Below are positions 11,448 through 21,956 of a stretch of DNA of 64,000 bases, piece after piece. Made by a program: the position numbers and the translations under genes. Numbering within the stretch: position 1 is the first letter of the stretch; every line of letters begins with the position of its first letter. The notes under the pieces were generated by a model. That model was not told the DNA's origin. It saw only the letters and a program-made list of their open reading frames with translations, and made no database searches. Location of the stretch: the NCBI RefSeq assembly GCF_014839805.1, contig NC_051119.1, forward strand, positions 1,676,743 through 1,740,742. The letters run 5' to 3'. Source of the DNA: Manduca sexta. Lineage: Eukaryota > Arthropoda > Insecta > Lepidoptera > Sphingidae.

Positions 11448-11888
11448 CTAGCTTCAGCTCGCGACTCCGCCTGTGTGAATGTTTCCCGGGTTAGAAAGAA
11501 GTCTATGTCCTTCCCAGGGTCTTAAACTATTTCCATGTAAAATTACATCGAAATTTGTTGGATAGTTTTTGATTATCGTGTTCAGACAGGCAAACAAATG
11601 CGGCGGAGGACTTTGTTTTATATTTTTTAAAACTATTTTAAAGGAACAATTCTGTCATACATGGTTGTGGCATAACTTTAACCGTTTAAAAGAATAAATT
11701 TACCTTGTTTTTGCAACATTTGTCGTTAATGCTCCGCTCCTATTGGTCATAGCGTGATGTTATATGGCATACCTGGATAAATGAGCAGTCCAACACTAAA
11801 GATAATGTTTTCAATTCGACCCGTTAGTTGCAGAGATTAGCGCGTTCAAACAAACAAACTCTTCAGCTTTATACGTATAATACGTGAA
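11448..11888 (-). mobile_element. short non-autonomous Helitron, single-unit form
   Basis: On the minus strand it starts near 'ataaagctgaagagtttgtt', contains 'gcgctaatctctgcaac' and one copy of the 'ataggagcggagcatt' unit, continues through 'aaagtcctccgccgcatttg' and 'ctgggaaggacataga', and ends with a decayed GC-rich hairpin plus CTAG at 11448-11451 followed by T. This is the compact form of the family that has an amplified interior at 53736-55486. I recall this sequence as a lepidopteran Helitron-like repeat (Lep1 type). Confidence 0.75.
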
Positions 11889-11999
11889 GAAATTACTTTG
11901 TTCCCATTTTTAATTAGAAAGAATAATCCAATCAAAATAACATAGCCGTAAGCGTGTCAAACTAATCAAAATGATGAAATCATTAGTTGGTGTTTATAT

Positions 12000-12180
12000 T
12001 TTTATGCCCGGATAGCGACCACTGTACACAAGGTGTTAACACCAGCCATAGTGGCCTACATAAGTGTGTCGCGTTCCGGGATTAGACTGTGTATATTCGG
12101 TTCTAACAGGCCGGCATAATTGTGTCGACTGAGACGGGTAATCATCTCTCGTCAGTCGACATTCTATTGAACCCCACTTC
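12000..12180 (-). mobile_element. SINE-D copy
   Basis: It shares 'gtcgactgacgagagatgat', 'tatgccggcctgttagaacc', 'cggaacgcgacacactta' and 'tagcgaccactgtacac' with other SINE-D copies (minus strand). The 5' start lies near 12180. Confidence 0.8.
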
Positions 12181-12627
12181 ATGTATAAAAAAAAATATCC
12201 GGCAAAATGAAACAAATAACCTACCCGAAATTCTAATTAATCTCGGTGAACAGTGTAACCTAACATTAATCTAAATACCAAGCTTAGTAGAACAGTTTAA
12301 CTTTAAGGAAATTAACTAGAAATAATGACATTTGAATTTTTTGTCCGTCTGATACAAAAAACTAGGAACCAAGTCTACTAGTTCTCTGATCATTGACTAT
12401 TGTGAAAACAACTTTTTGCGAGTCGGAGCAAATGTTTGAGCTCTGCTGTATTCAAATATACGTGTCAATAATTTTAGATTTGAACTACGGGAATATTTAT
12501 TCGCGGAAGTAAGGCGTTTTATTAATTCAACTATATGATAGGAAAACGTTTTAAACGAATTCGTCATTTCAGAGAGGTTTGTTGTATGCTCACGACGTGT
12601 TAGTTACACTGGTTACAGACATAATTA
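12181..12627. other. unannotated stretch
   Basis: AT-rich DNA with no supported gene or repeat. Confidence 0.5.
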
Positions 12628-12793
12628 TAAATAAAACTTAACATATGTCTCAAGATGGCGAGCGCAGTGGAATACCAAACAATACTTTGCAATTCAGGGT
12701 ATTGGATGGTGTTTCTACTGTTTATGGATCGTATTGCTTACCATCAGGCGAACGGCAAGCTCGTCTCGACATTCAAAGTGATAAAAAAAAAAA
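12628..12793 (+). mobile_element. SINE-B 3' half
   Basis: The copy begins within the element at 'cttaacatatgtctcaagat' and includes 'gcgagcgcagtggaatacca' and 'gcgaacggcaagctcgtctc', with a 13-base poly-A ending near 12793. 5' truncation with a long poly-A suggests a fairly young insertion. Confidence 0.8.
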
Positions 12794-13605
12794 AAGAAAT
12801 AATCTATAAAAAATATTATAACTGATAAGTTTGTAAAAATACGACATTAACTCGTATTTTAAAACAATATTGCTAGACAATGTTGCTTCTGTTTGGGCTG
12901 TTGTACGTTTACTATAAGTTAAATGCATTTCGTATTGTGTTGCCAATTTAATTCCCCTCATATAAATTCCTCCACGGCATCCCTGCCCATAGCTGATTTA
13001 ATGTTCAATAAAATAAAGTGCCATCCATTGGTCGCCTTGCAATTAATAATTGGTTGCATCGACATTTAAAAGTATGTCGCGTACCAAAATATCGGTAGTG
13101 TATGTGCAATGCCGAATTGAACTGCGCTATGATATTAAACTTGTTATCCATAGATAATTCGATATTATAATATATTTCAAAAGCAATTGAATAAAATATT
13201 AGCAAATAAGGTTGTATTTCTATAGAAATATATTTTGTTAAGCTAATTTATTTTCGGCCGTTTATACTTTCACAATTTTAACAATTGATTTGATATTACA
13301 TTTTACCACAACATCTGGCGGTTTTTATTTTCCTGGACAGTCTAAAAAAATATGTTTTCTTTAATTTGGTACTAGGTGACTCATTTGCTCGTTTGCTGAT
13401 ATAGTTATAAAATAATTAATTTAAACCGCAATGAAAAACCCAAAACTATTCGACACAAAAATACTTTTTGACCTACTTTTAGTTTTTTTGTTAAAAACAA
13501 ACAAGACCTATCTGATAACACTAGATTACACATCCTATGTCAAGGTTAGGTACTGGCATACTGTGTCTTTAAAAAATATAAAACGAATGCAAGCTGGAAT
13601 ATATT
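12794..13605. other. unannotated stretch
   Basis: AT-rich; minus-strand reading frames of about 62-66 codons here show no family motifs and no splice context. Confidence 0.5.
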
Positions 13606-13746
13606 AGACTGACTTATAAACTTGTTTAAGCGTTAAGAGGTGGTTAAGAATTGCTTAAATAGCTGTCAAAAAATGCCATTGGGATTTGAACCTACGGACA
13701 TTCGTCTCGGCAGTCTGTGTCACACCCAACTAGGCTATCGCCGCTA
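13606..13746. mobile_element. RTE-like LINE tail joined to a SINE-A head
   Basis: 13606-13672 is the reverse complement of the LINE tail at 7313-7371. It runs directly into 13676-13746, the tRNA-like head of SINE-A on the minus strand, without the SINE 3' half. The arrangement parallels the junction at 5680. Confidence 0.65.
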
Positions 13747-14256
13747 AGCACCATATTGGGCGTATATTCTGATTTAGTAGTACTCAAATAATATTATGTA
13801 TCTACATATTTTTTTACATCTCATACGCTACTTTTAGCAAACGAAGTGCACATAAAATCGCGGGAAGACATGAAATCGGACAGAAGCGCAAGTAAAAACA
13901 ATCAATGAAATAAACGTATTTATTTTTAATTTCATTCGAGAGTTTTGAGATGAGCTCGTTAATGTGGTACTCAAACGAGAGTTTAATGTGCAGTTAAATG
14001 TGTAATTGCGCGGAGTTACAAGGCCGACTCTGCGAGTTAAACTAAAAAAAGAACTTGACGAATTGCATATTCCCTGCGCATAAAAGTCCAATATCTGCGG
14101 CCTGCGTTGTCATGCAAATATCATAATAACATTATCATAATATTTGGAACACATTTTCACAATCACTGCAATTACAGCTGGTTATAATTATACTTATTTA
14201 TCTAGACATAACAGGGTTTTATTTAAGACACGCATTGTGTGGAGAACGCACTCAAT
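13747..14256. other. stretch downstream of the serpin
   Basis: No gene is supported; a minus-strand frame of 85 codons (13834-14091) resembles nothing I recognise and has no splice or start context. Confidence 0.5.
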
Positions 14257-14262
14257 TTTATT
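14257..14262 (-). terminator. poly(A) signal AATAAA of the serpin gene
   Basis: The minus strand has AATAAA (plus-strand 'tttatt') about 90 bases past the serpin stop codon, a typical distance for an insect 3' UTR. Confidence 0.65.
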
Positions 14263-14350
14263 TCCTTTATCACACAAATGACATACTTAAAATTATTTGA
14301 TACCGTAGCTAAAACTTCGCTGCCAGCCGACACACGCGAGTCCTTTAGTC

Positions 14351-15559
14351 TCAATAAATGCTTGGCTTCGAGTAGGCCCCCGTGAACAGCATCACGTCAA
14401 TCTGCTTGTCGACGATCATGAACAAGAACGGTTTGTTCGCCACGAACTGTTCCGGCATCATCCTCGGTTCAAACATGGCCTCGGTCGCGGCCGCCGCGAC
14501 TGTTCCTTCCTCACTTACTTCCACGTCTACTTTCTGGATGAAATTCGACACGTACAGCGGGTAATCGGTCAACTCCGAGAAATCAGCCAGCGAACTGTCG
14601 AATAACGCCCTTAACCCCATGTCCATAAGCAACTCCTTCAAATTGTTGATATCCGATGTGATCTTGAACCGAGGAATTTGTACGTGCACCGTCTGCTGTC
14701 CGTATTCTTCGAATAGAAGGTATAGTGAGGCCAGATTTATCTTCTTTAAGCTGTCAATGACGTTGGAAATAGATACATCTGGGTACGGGAGGAATAATAA
14801 CATGGAGTATCTTCCATCGTTGCCGTATGGTAGTTCCAAAACTTTCGCGCGGATCTGGTCAAGCGAAATGACGTGGAAAGATCCGGATACAAACATGAGA
14901 TTCACATCACCTATCTGGTGGCCCAAATGATTGTAGAACGCACTGTTTTCTGTATCATCGTAAGGGAATGGTATTTTCCACGCTCCTCTGAAGTACAGAG
15001 CGTCGATCATCACCATGCGAACTCTATCCAAGTCTCCCGCGGTGACTATTTCGTCGATCGCTTCGTGAGTCGCTTCCCGTACATAGTCGTTTATGATAGC
15101 TGCTGCCTGCGTCACATCATCAAGGTTTATGTTCTTTACTTCGCATAAACCAGCGCCCTCGACACTATTCTTGAACTTATCATGAACCGCCAACTTGTCG
15201 TTAACATAGACAGTAGAACTCCTCTCCATTATAGTGGTGTCGTTGTTTGCAGAATTCTGTAGGATTTCGAAGAACTTATTGTTAAAGCATTTGTGAGGAT
15301 GGAGTCTCAGGACTCGCTGGAGTTCTGAGAGCGTTTCATAGCCAGCGCCGAAGGACATGGCCGACAGCAGGGTCCAAGAAGACAGGCCTGAGGCGACGAA
15401 GTGGCTTTCAGTCTCCTGGTTGATTCTCGCAACTAGATCCGTGGTAAATTCGTACAGTGCTCGCCGCATGAAGCCCCGAGCCGTGTTCTGATTGCATTGC
15501 GCGAACGTACCGTGTATTATTACGGATATTAACAGAAATATGATCAGTATTCGTGCCAT
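14351..15559 (-). CDS. secreted inhibitory-type serpin, intronless
   Basis: A 402-residue serpin, the usual family length. Residues 1-20 (MARILIIFLLISVIIHGTFA) form a signal peptide, so the protein is secreted. The hinge EEGTVAAAATEA (350-361) has the Gly at P15, Thr at P14 and four Ala at P12-P9 needed for loop insertion, so it should be an inhibitor rather than a non-inhibitory relative. Counting from the hinge, P1-P1' is Arg366-Met367, predicting a trypsin-like serine protease target, as in insect haemolymph cascades. The serpin signature FVANKPFLFMI follows (372-382). The ATG is the first in frame and precedes the signal peptide. The whole gene is one exon, unusual for many insect serpins, which could mean retrocopy origin or intron loss; the frame is intact. 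No other serpin lies in the window, and the ortholog is not identified. Confidence 0.95.
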   Translation of the reverse strand: MARILIIFLLISVIIHGTFAQCNQNTARGFMRRALYEFTTDLVARINQETESHFVASGLSSWTLLSAMSFGAGYETLSELQRVLRLHPHKCFNNKFFEILQNSANNDTTIMERSSTVYVNDKLAVHDKFKNSVEGAGLCEVKNINLDDVTQAAAIINDYVREATHEAIDEIVTAGDLDRVRMVMIDALYFRGAWKIPFPYDDTENSAFYNHLGHQIGDVNLMFVSGSFHVISLDQIRAKVLELPYGNDGRYSMLLFLPYPDVSISNVIDSLKKINLASLYLLFEEYGQQTVHVQIPRFKITSDINNLKELLMDMGLRALFDSSLADFSELTDYPLYVSNFIQKVDVEVSEEGTVAAAATEAMFEPRMMPEQFVANKPFLFMIVDKQIDVMLFTGAYSKPSIY

Positions 15560-15587
15560 GTCTTCGCGCCGCGTTGATGTGAAATGT

Positions 15588-15636
15588 ACTAACGTGATGT
15601 AGTTACGAGGTTTTTATCAGCATGACCCGAGATAAG
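15588..15636 (-). promoter_or_regulatory. serpin core promoter candidate
   Basis: On the minus strand a TATA-like GATAAAAA (15611-15618) lies about 25 bases upstream of an initiator-like TTAGT (15588-15592), which would give a 5' UTR of about 30 bases before the ATG at 15559. A GATA-type site, AGATAAG on the plus strand (15630-15636), sits just upstream. GATA sites are frequent in fat-body and immune genes of insects; this link is an inference. Confidence 0.5.
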
Positions 15637-15639
15637 AAG

Positions 15640-16166
15640 AGCGAGGCTGCCGTTTGGCACAATTCGAGTTGAATGCTTCTGAGAAGCGGTTTGGTGATAA
15701 TTGCATCGTGTTATATAATGTGTGAGAGGTCAAAGTCATGGAAGTAAAAATCTTATGGCACTATGCAACTGTTAGCATATTTTTTTTTTAAATTACGAGA
15801 ATCCAAGAGAAGTAAAGGTTTTAAGGGCTTCGTAAACAAGTATCTATTTATCAATGTTTGTTGTATTTTGTGTAATTTCGTCACTATTGTGTCTATGTGT
15901 CTGATTGTTAAGCATTGTGCTATACTAAGGCTCTGTAGTCTTACTTATGAGAGCAGAATTAACAATATATTCAAAAAAAATTGACGCCGCGCCGACTCTG
16001 TTTGTTGCATTACGCACATGGCACAAAATAAGGACAGCGAGCTGTTATGTGTTTTGATACAATTACTATTGTTATATACATTTAAATAAAATATCTAGCA
16101 CAAAAAATTCGTTGAAGCAACTCTCAACTAATTCTACATTGACTAGTTTAGAAATTTATATGTATA
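15640..16166. other. unannotated stretch upstream of the serpin
   Basis: AT-rich, no repeat or gene recognised; distal serpin control elements could lie here. Confidence 0.4.
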
Positions 16167-16370
16167 CTAGCTTTTGCCCGCGGCTCCGCCCGCGTTATAA
16201 AGTTTTTCAGGCTAAAGTTTTCCGTTATAAAAGTAGTAGTTTCCGGGAGCCTATGTTCTTCCCAGGGTCTCAAACTGTTCCATACCAAATTTCATCTTAA
16301 TACGTTGGGTAGTTTCTGAGTTTAACACGTTCAGGCAGACAGATGCAGCGGGGGACTTTGTTTTATCTAA
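16167..16370 (-). mobile_element. Helitron 3' fragment
   Basis: The terminal CTAG (16167-16170) with the hairpin 'gcgggcggagccgcgggc' and the 'ctgggaagaacataggctcc' and 'acttttataacgg'-like interior match the 3' end of the element at 53736-55486. The 5' part is missing. Confidence 0.75.
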
Positions 16371-16392
16371 TTTTTATCTATTTTATTTAATC

Positions 16393-16690
16393 TAGGGTTG
16401 TCCACCCTTAACATTTTTACAAAAATAGGGGTTGGTGATAGAAGGGTATAAATTTAGGGTTGAATGTATTTTTAATGCGACATAATAAAAAATAAAAAAT
16501 AAAAATTTGTATAGAATTATAAAAAATGTTAAGGGTGGACATCCCTTAACACTTAGGTATGAAAAATAGATGTTAGCCGATTCTCAGACCTACTGAATAT
16601 GCATGCAAAATTTGGTTAAAATCGGTAAAGCCGTTTCGGAGGAGTACGGAGACAAACATTGTGACACGAGAATTTTATAGATTAGAAGAT
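16393..16690 (+). repeat. interspersed repeat with internal 19-bp inverted repeat
   Basis: A perfect inverted repeat pairs 16400-16418 ('gtccacccttaacattttt') with 16522-16540. Downstream lie 'gattctcagacctactgaat', 'gccgtttcggaggagtacgg' and 'gtgacacgagaattttatag', which I recognise as the tail of a repeat very common in Lepidoptera. Confidence 0.6.
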
Positions 16691-17037
16691 AGTTGATAAA
16701 AAATAGATTTATCTATAGTCTTCCACTTGGCATTTCTTTCAGTGTCATCCTGTAGAACTTGCCACTCACTCGTGGCCTTGACGTTTGACATAATAAACAA
16801 TAATTTTTTATCGCGCACGGAGGTACCATTTATTATTAGTAAAAGCGACATCAGACTTTTTGGCAAAGGTTCAGAGTCGCCAAATTGTCGGTAATTCGTA
16901 AATTTTTATTTGATAACGACGTGACTGCTGCGAAATAAATATAAAGTTATTTGGAGTCCAAAGATTCAACTGTCCTTGATGACCAAAAATGTGTCGGATT
17001 CCTAGAATCAAAGTAGGTAATTATAATTACACCTATA

Positions 17038-17190
17038 TTTTTAACCGACTTCAAAAAAAGGAGGAGTTTATCAATTAGATGTGTATTTTTTCTTTTTTTA
17101 ATATTTGTTACCTCCAAACTTCTTTTTGCATTCAGAAGAGTATACCTCTAGATTGGTGCCATAGATGTTTATTCAAAATCAAAGTTTGGT
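17038..17190 (+). repeat. interspersed repeat (same as 10925-11175)
   Basis: It starts 'aaccgacttcaaaaaaagga', followed by a T-rich run, 'tgttacctccaaacttc' and 'tatacctctagattggtgcc'. Confidence 0.6.
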
Positions 17191-17536
17191 TTCACAAATA
17201 AAATAACTAGAATAATTATGTCGTCCAAGTAAACGTAATTTCGAATTTTGCTATAATGTGACGTTTTTAGTTATGTTTTTTGTTTGGTTGAGTCTACTAG
17301 TCACTGACTCCAAAATTGGTAACCACTATATACTTACTTGTTATGTGACATTGTTTTTTGGTTTTTAGTATTTTGTGAAGGCGGTAAATCTATTGTTAAA
17401 ATTTTTTATTATAGCAAAATCTTATATTTGTACTTCAACAACGTTTACTTCTAAGAAACGTCTAAATATTTTATATTTTTATTGAGATTGTCGTACTGAC
17501 AAAAATGTTTTAAATTTAAATAATGTTTATTCTTTA
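17191..17536. other. unannotated stretch
   Basis: AT-rich; no supported feature. Confidence 0.4.
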
Positions 17537-17620
17537 CTAGCTTTTGCTTGCGGCTTCGCCCGCGTGATAGTTTTCCGAGATTAAAGTTCCGCTAAAAAAT
17601 ATTCTACCAATACTTTGTCT
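17537..17620 (-). mobile_element. Helitron 3' terminal fragment
   Basis: CTAG at 17537-17540 is followed by 'cttttgcttgcggcttcgcc', the decayed GC-rich terminal hairpin, and 'gatagttttccgagattaaa'. Confidence 0.6.
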
Positions 17621-18250
17621 TATAATCTAAACAATATTTTGAAGTAGTTTATGTTTCGATATAAGTAACTTTTATTAAAATAAATAGATTGCCTATATAT
17701 GTAAAGATGTCGCCTTGCTATATCGTCAGTACTACAATGGTAAGGTATCTGAAGATGTTACCAAATTGTATCATCGACCTACGGAAAATAAATGCAAACA
17801 AGAAAAAAACATGACCGATTTAAAACAGCGCGACGACAGACGAATTTCGCATCACTGAGAAAATATTCTCTCGATACATTTAAAATGTATCCGTAAACAA
17901 TACAGGTCGTTAGCGTCTAGAACCAGGTTGAAGCTATACAGGACTCCAATTAGATCTAAACAGGTGATCTAAAACTGTCTAGACCGTGAAGCATGCGCGT
18001 AGGTTGCGAAAACATTTTTTCTATAAACACATCTGAATTGTTGTATGCGTTATTTTAATTAATTACCCGATTGCGTAGTAAGGAGATTATGATTTTAGCA
18101 GTGTATGTTTGTTCGCTCGCTTGTATTGTGTCATACTTTGAATTCTTCTTCTTTTTATATGTATTATGGTTGCCACCGTTTGAACTTTGAATTGTAAGGA
18201 TTTGTACGGCGCTAAAACGCGTTCGACATTCTGAGACATTTAAGTTTCAT
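17621..18250. other. unannotated stretch
   Basis: No supported gene or repeat. Confidence 0.4.
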
Positions 18251-18262
18251 AATGTCCAGTAA

Positions 18263-18600
18263 AGTAAAAAAAAGCGGCGATAGCCTAGTTGGGTGTGGAA
18301 CGGACTGCCGAGACAAATGTCCGCAGGTTCAAATCCCAAGGGCACACATCTCTGACTTTTCTAAAAATCATATGTGTATTCTTTGTGAATTTATCGTTCC
18401 TTTAACGGTGAAGGAAAACATCGTGAGGAAACCTGCACATCTGAGAAGTTCTCTATAGGAATTTCGAAGGTGTGTGAAGTCTACCAATCCGCACTAGGCC
18501 AGCGTGGTGGACTAAGGCCTAATCCCTCTCAGCAGTAGAGGAGGTCCGTGCTCAGCAGTGGGCAAGTATATAATACAGGGCTGATATTATTAATATTATT
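18263..18600 (+). mobile_element. SINE-A, full length, 12-bp target duplication
   Basis: Repeats 'aatgtccagtaa' flank it at 18251-18262 and 18601-18612. The SINE head 'gcggcgatagcctagttggg' starts at 18273, after about 10 extra A-rich bases that belong neither to the SINE consensus nor to the right-hand repeat. The tail has three ATT-like units. Confidence 0.9.
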
Positions 18601-18612
18601 AATGTCCAGTAA

Positions 18613-19606
18613 TAACAGGTAATAAGGCTGCCATGACCTTCGAAAGAGTACACAATAGACCTTCCACTTGCCGGTAGAAATACGATGGTACTGAAGACGC
18701 TCCTCCGAGAAACTTGCCTTGAGCATTAGTTCCATAGATTTTTCATAGATTCACGGAATCCATAATTTTATTGGCATTTTTATTGTGACATTAATGACAC
18801 AATATCCATATTTTCTTCTACATGTTTACAAATTTCAATTAAATAATACAGTTTGCGCGCCGTTTTGTTGAATGGAGCACCTTAATCAGACGAAGGCGTC
18901 GGAAGGAGCCAGGGTTTTAATAAAAACATATTTTCACATTGTGAAAAGAGAGTGAACACCATGAAAGCGAATTTATGGAACCCTATGGTTGTGAAATTAA
19001 GACCAATCGCCTAAAATAAAGATTAAAAACCAGACTCAAAGTAAACGAAACAGTGAGCGTCTAGCATTGTCCATAATGATACGAAGTGTTTTAGATATTT
19101 CAATCAATCACCATTTGAGGCGACGAGCATCAAAATCTGACTTTTTAAAAAATGTTGGTAAATAAAAAAAAAACATACCATTTTCTTTGTATTATCCTTG
19201 TCATTAAAAAAACTAATTTATATAGCATCTTAGATAAGTAATAGATCTAGTAAAGCCTATTTTAGCATAATTTATTCTGCAAGAGTCACAAAATCAGTTT
19301 TAATTTTATAGATTGCCTACCTTGATACCAAATTTTACAGAATGCTGTTTTGAAACTAATCGACTCATTTATTGACAACTGCAATAAGATGCCGTTTAAT
19401 CAAAACTGTGTGGGTAATTCATTCGTAAATTGTGTGGGAAAAAGTTAAAATAGTGTTTATTATTCCGTATCTTGCACTAATGTAACATACAACGTCAACT
19501 TCTTACTTAGGCTTCATTACTACTAAAGTGATGGTGAGATTATCAGTTTCATAGTTGAGCACTGTTTGGCAATCACAAATTGACAGCATTTGCGCAGTGC
19601 TTAAAT
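18613..19606. other. unannotated stretch
   Basis: About 1 kb with no recognised gene or repeat; the reading frames are short. Confidence 0.4.
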
Positions 19607-19815
19607 AAATAAACATAAATAAAATACTTTATTTATCACGTAGGCGAAAAAGTTGCACTTATGATACGTCAAAACAATGTATAGGAATAGTTATAATTAT
19701 TTCCGAATAAAATTAAAATTATTTATATAGCTATGGACATTTTAAATTAGGGATCAAAATTTATGGTGAAATAATTGTACAAACCGAAGTAACCAGCTCG
19801 GGTTGGCAGGTGGGA
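19607..19815 (-). mobile_element. LINE 3'-end fragment (same family as 1-1195)
   Basis: The minus strand ends in 'cctacgtgataaataaagta' and carries 'ccaacccgagctggttactt' and 'catagctatataaat'. Confidence 0.8.
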
Positions 19816-20003
19816 TTGAAATATTATAATTAAATCTTAGTAAATGCTTTAAGACAGACCAATTCGCGTGTTAAAACTAGTTGCAATAACATCTAGGAAG
19901 TAATGAATATAAACATTGAACTCAGACTGCATACATCTTGTATGTTTTAATGGGTTCGTTTGTTTGCTAAAGCTGTATAACATTTAAATATTTTCAATCT
20001 TGC

Positions 20004-20240
20004 ATGCATAATTTTTATTCGGCACATAGCATCACGCATTTTTTCAGGGGTGGGCAGAAGTATACGATTACTAAAGTTGTGTTAGGTAACCGTAAAAAGG
20101 CATCGAACTTACACCTATTTGGCAACAATTACAGGCTCCGTGTTGATATGGACCAAAATTTACTCGACTCGAGAATCGAACTTGTGATCTCAACACAAGT
20201 TGTGTACATACAACTACGGAAACAAGACAGTATTTACCTC
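20004..20240 (-). mobile_element. degenerate SINE-C copy
   Basis: The order 'catcacgcattttttcaggg', 'caacaattacaggctccg' and 'gagaatcgaacttgtgatct' (box B-like on the minus strand), then 'acatacaactacgg', follows SINE-C from 3' to 5'. Confidence 0.6.
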
Positions 20241-20473
20241 ACGCTTCCATGACAGACCTTTATATCAACACTTTGATTAAATATGACATCAGGAATGCCT
20301 GACGTCATGCTTGATGGAGCCATGGCTATGGTTTTTGTCACAGATATAAATAACATGTGCGACTGTATATTTGATTCCAGTCAAGAATAGACACGGTGTT
20401 CAAAGGCGGGCTTCTAATCGAGAGGCCCTGGGTTCAATCTACCGATAGATCAAATATTGTTCCGTTTTTCTTT

Positions 20474-20973
20474 NNNNNNNNNNNNNNNNNNNNNNNNNNN
20501 NNNNNNNNNNNNNNNNNNNNNNNNNNNNNNNNNNNNNNNNNNNNNNNNNNNNNNNNNNNNNNNNNNNNNNNNNNNNNNNNNNNNNNNNNNNNNNNNNNNN
20601 NNNNNNNNNNNNNNNNNNNNNNNNNNNNNNNNNNNNNNNNNNNNNNNNNNNNNNNNNNNNNNNNNNNNNNNNNNNNNNNNNNNNNNNNNNNNNNNNNNNN
20701 NNNNNNNNNNNNNNNNNNNNNNNNNNNNNNNNNNNNNNNNNNNNNNNNNNNNNNNNNNNNNNNNNNNNNNNNNNNNNNNNNNNNNNNNNNNNNNNNNNNN
20801 NNNNNNNNNNNNNNNNNNNNNNNNNNNNNNNNNNNNNNNNNNNNNNNNNNNNNNNNNNNNNNNNNNNNNNNNNNNNNNNNNNNNNNNNNNNNNNNNNNNN
20901 NNNNNNNNNNNNNNNNNNNNNNNNNNNNNNNNNNNNNNNNNNNNNNNNNNNNNNNNNNNNNNNNNNNNNNNNN
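20474..20973. other. assembly gap, 500 N
   Basis: Exactly 500 unknown bases, the same length as the second gap, so the size is a placeholder rather than a measurement. Reading frames crossing it are meaningless. Confidence 0.98.
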
Positions 20974-21415
20974 TCAGTCGTATCGTAGTCGCTTTGGCAG
21001 CCAGCATTATCGTTTTACAAATGTAGTATACTGTCGAAGGCGTCTGAACGTATTTATTAATTTATAACAACATCATAAACGTTTGGGGCTTTACATTTAA
21101 TTGACGAACTAATGGACTACTACCTGATAAACAGGGCCGTAACAAGGCGGGGTCGCGGGAACGGACCTCAAGTAAGCTTACTTGGACTATAGTTAATAGC
21201 TATACCATTAAAATATTTTATTTATAATAGACTTTATTAACAAAAATAATGCAGTTTATTTCTTATCTAATCGATTATAGATTGCAATCATTTCGAATAT
21301 TAATTGATTTTTTTAGAAAATATTGTATTAATAAATATAATTTATTCATTTATTGCAATAGTAAATAGATCTTTGGCTCGACCGGGCACTGGGAGTTCAA
21401 TCAAAAATAGTTATT
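20974..21415. other. unannotated stretch beyond the gap
   Basis: AT-rich, no supported feature. Confidence 0.4.
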
Positions 21416-21421
21416 TTTATT
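21416..21421 (-). terminator. candidate poly(A) signal of the seven-exon gene
   Basis: AATAAA on the minus strand (plus-strand 'tttatt') lies about 435 bases past the stop codon at 21856-21858. A weaker candidate, 'ataataaagg', occurs soon after the stop. Confidence 0.4.
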
Positions 21422-21855
21422 TGATTTGATCAAAGTTCTTGCCTTTGGCTTCTATTTTGTACAATTTTTTGTACATGTTTGGTTCAGATTATAGTTTAGG
21501 CAGAATGGTACATGCAACTGTTTTCTTTTTACATTTAAAACATACTATTACTAATTTAAGTTCAATTATACAAGTTGTACATTAATATTATACAAATATG
21601 GCACGTTTATGTGAATTCAATTATTCAATTTATAAATTTAAGAATTGGTACTTGATGTTAAACATTGTCATGTCATTAAAATATTAAATTGAAAAATATT
21701 GTATTTTGTTGATATCTTTCCAAGACTTTTTCAAAATTGCAACAATAGGTAATTTTTCAACATAGCTTGATACCTTATAACAGTTTGCTTGATATTTTAT
21801 ATCTGTGAAGTGACAATCTGTCTCTCCTTTATTATATATTTTGTAGTTATTACAT

Positions 21856-21956
21856 TTATATGGCGGTCTCCTTCTTCTGCGGCGAGGCATACTGGTGCAG
21901 CTCGTCGTAAGGGGTGGCCGCTCCTCCTCCCTCCAAATCCAGATCTAAATCACTCT
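21856..21956 (-). CDS. exon 7, C-terminus and stop
   Basis: Acceptor 'atgtgtccag'. It encodes SDLDLDLEGGGAATPYDELH and QYASPQKKETAI, then TAA. The acidic repeat followed by a PDZ-ligand-like end looks like a genuine coding terminus. Confidence 0.65.

Noticed and set aside
14382..15148. Plus-strand open frames within the serpin gene
   Set aside because: They are antisense to an intact, motif-rich serpin frame and show no protein motif.
20388..20448. tRNA-like 'aggccctgggttcaatct' near the first gap
   Set aside because: Only a box B-like string is present; no acceptor or anticodon stems pair.
20396..21067. Long open frames across 20450-21067 and 46639-47259
   Set aside because: They consist almost wholly of unknown bases in the two assembly gaps and have no coding evidence at either edge.
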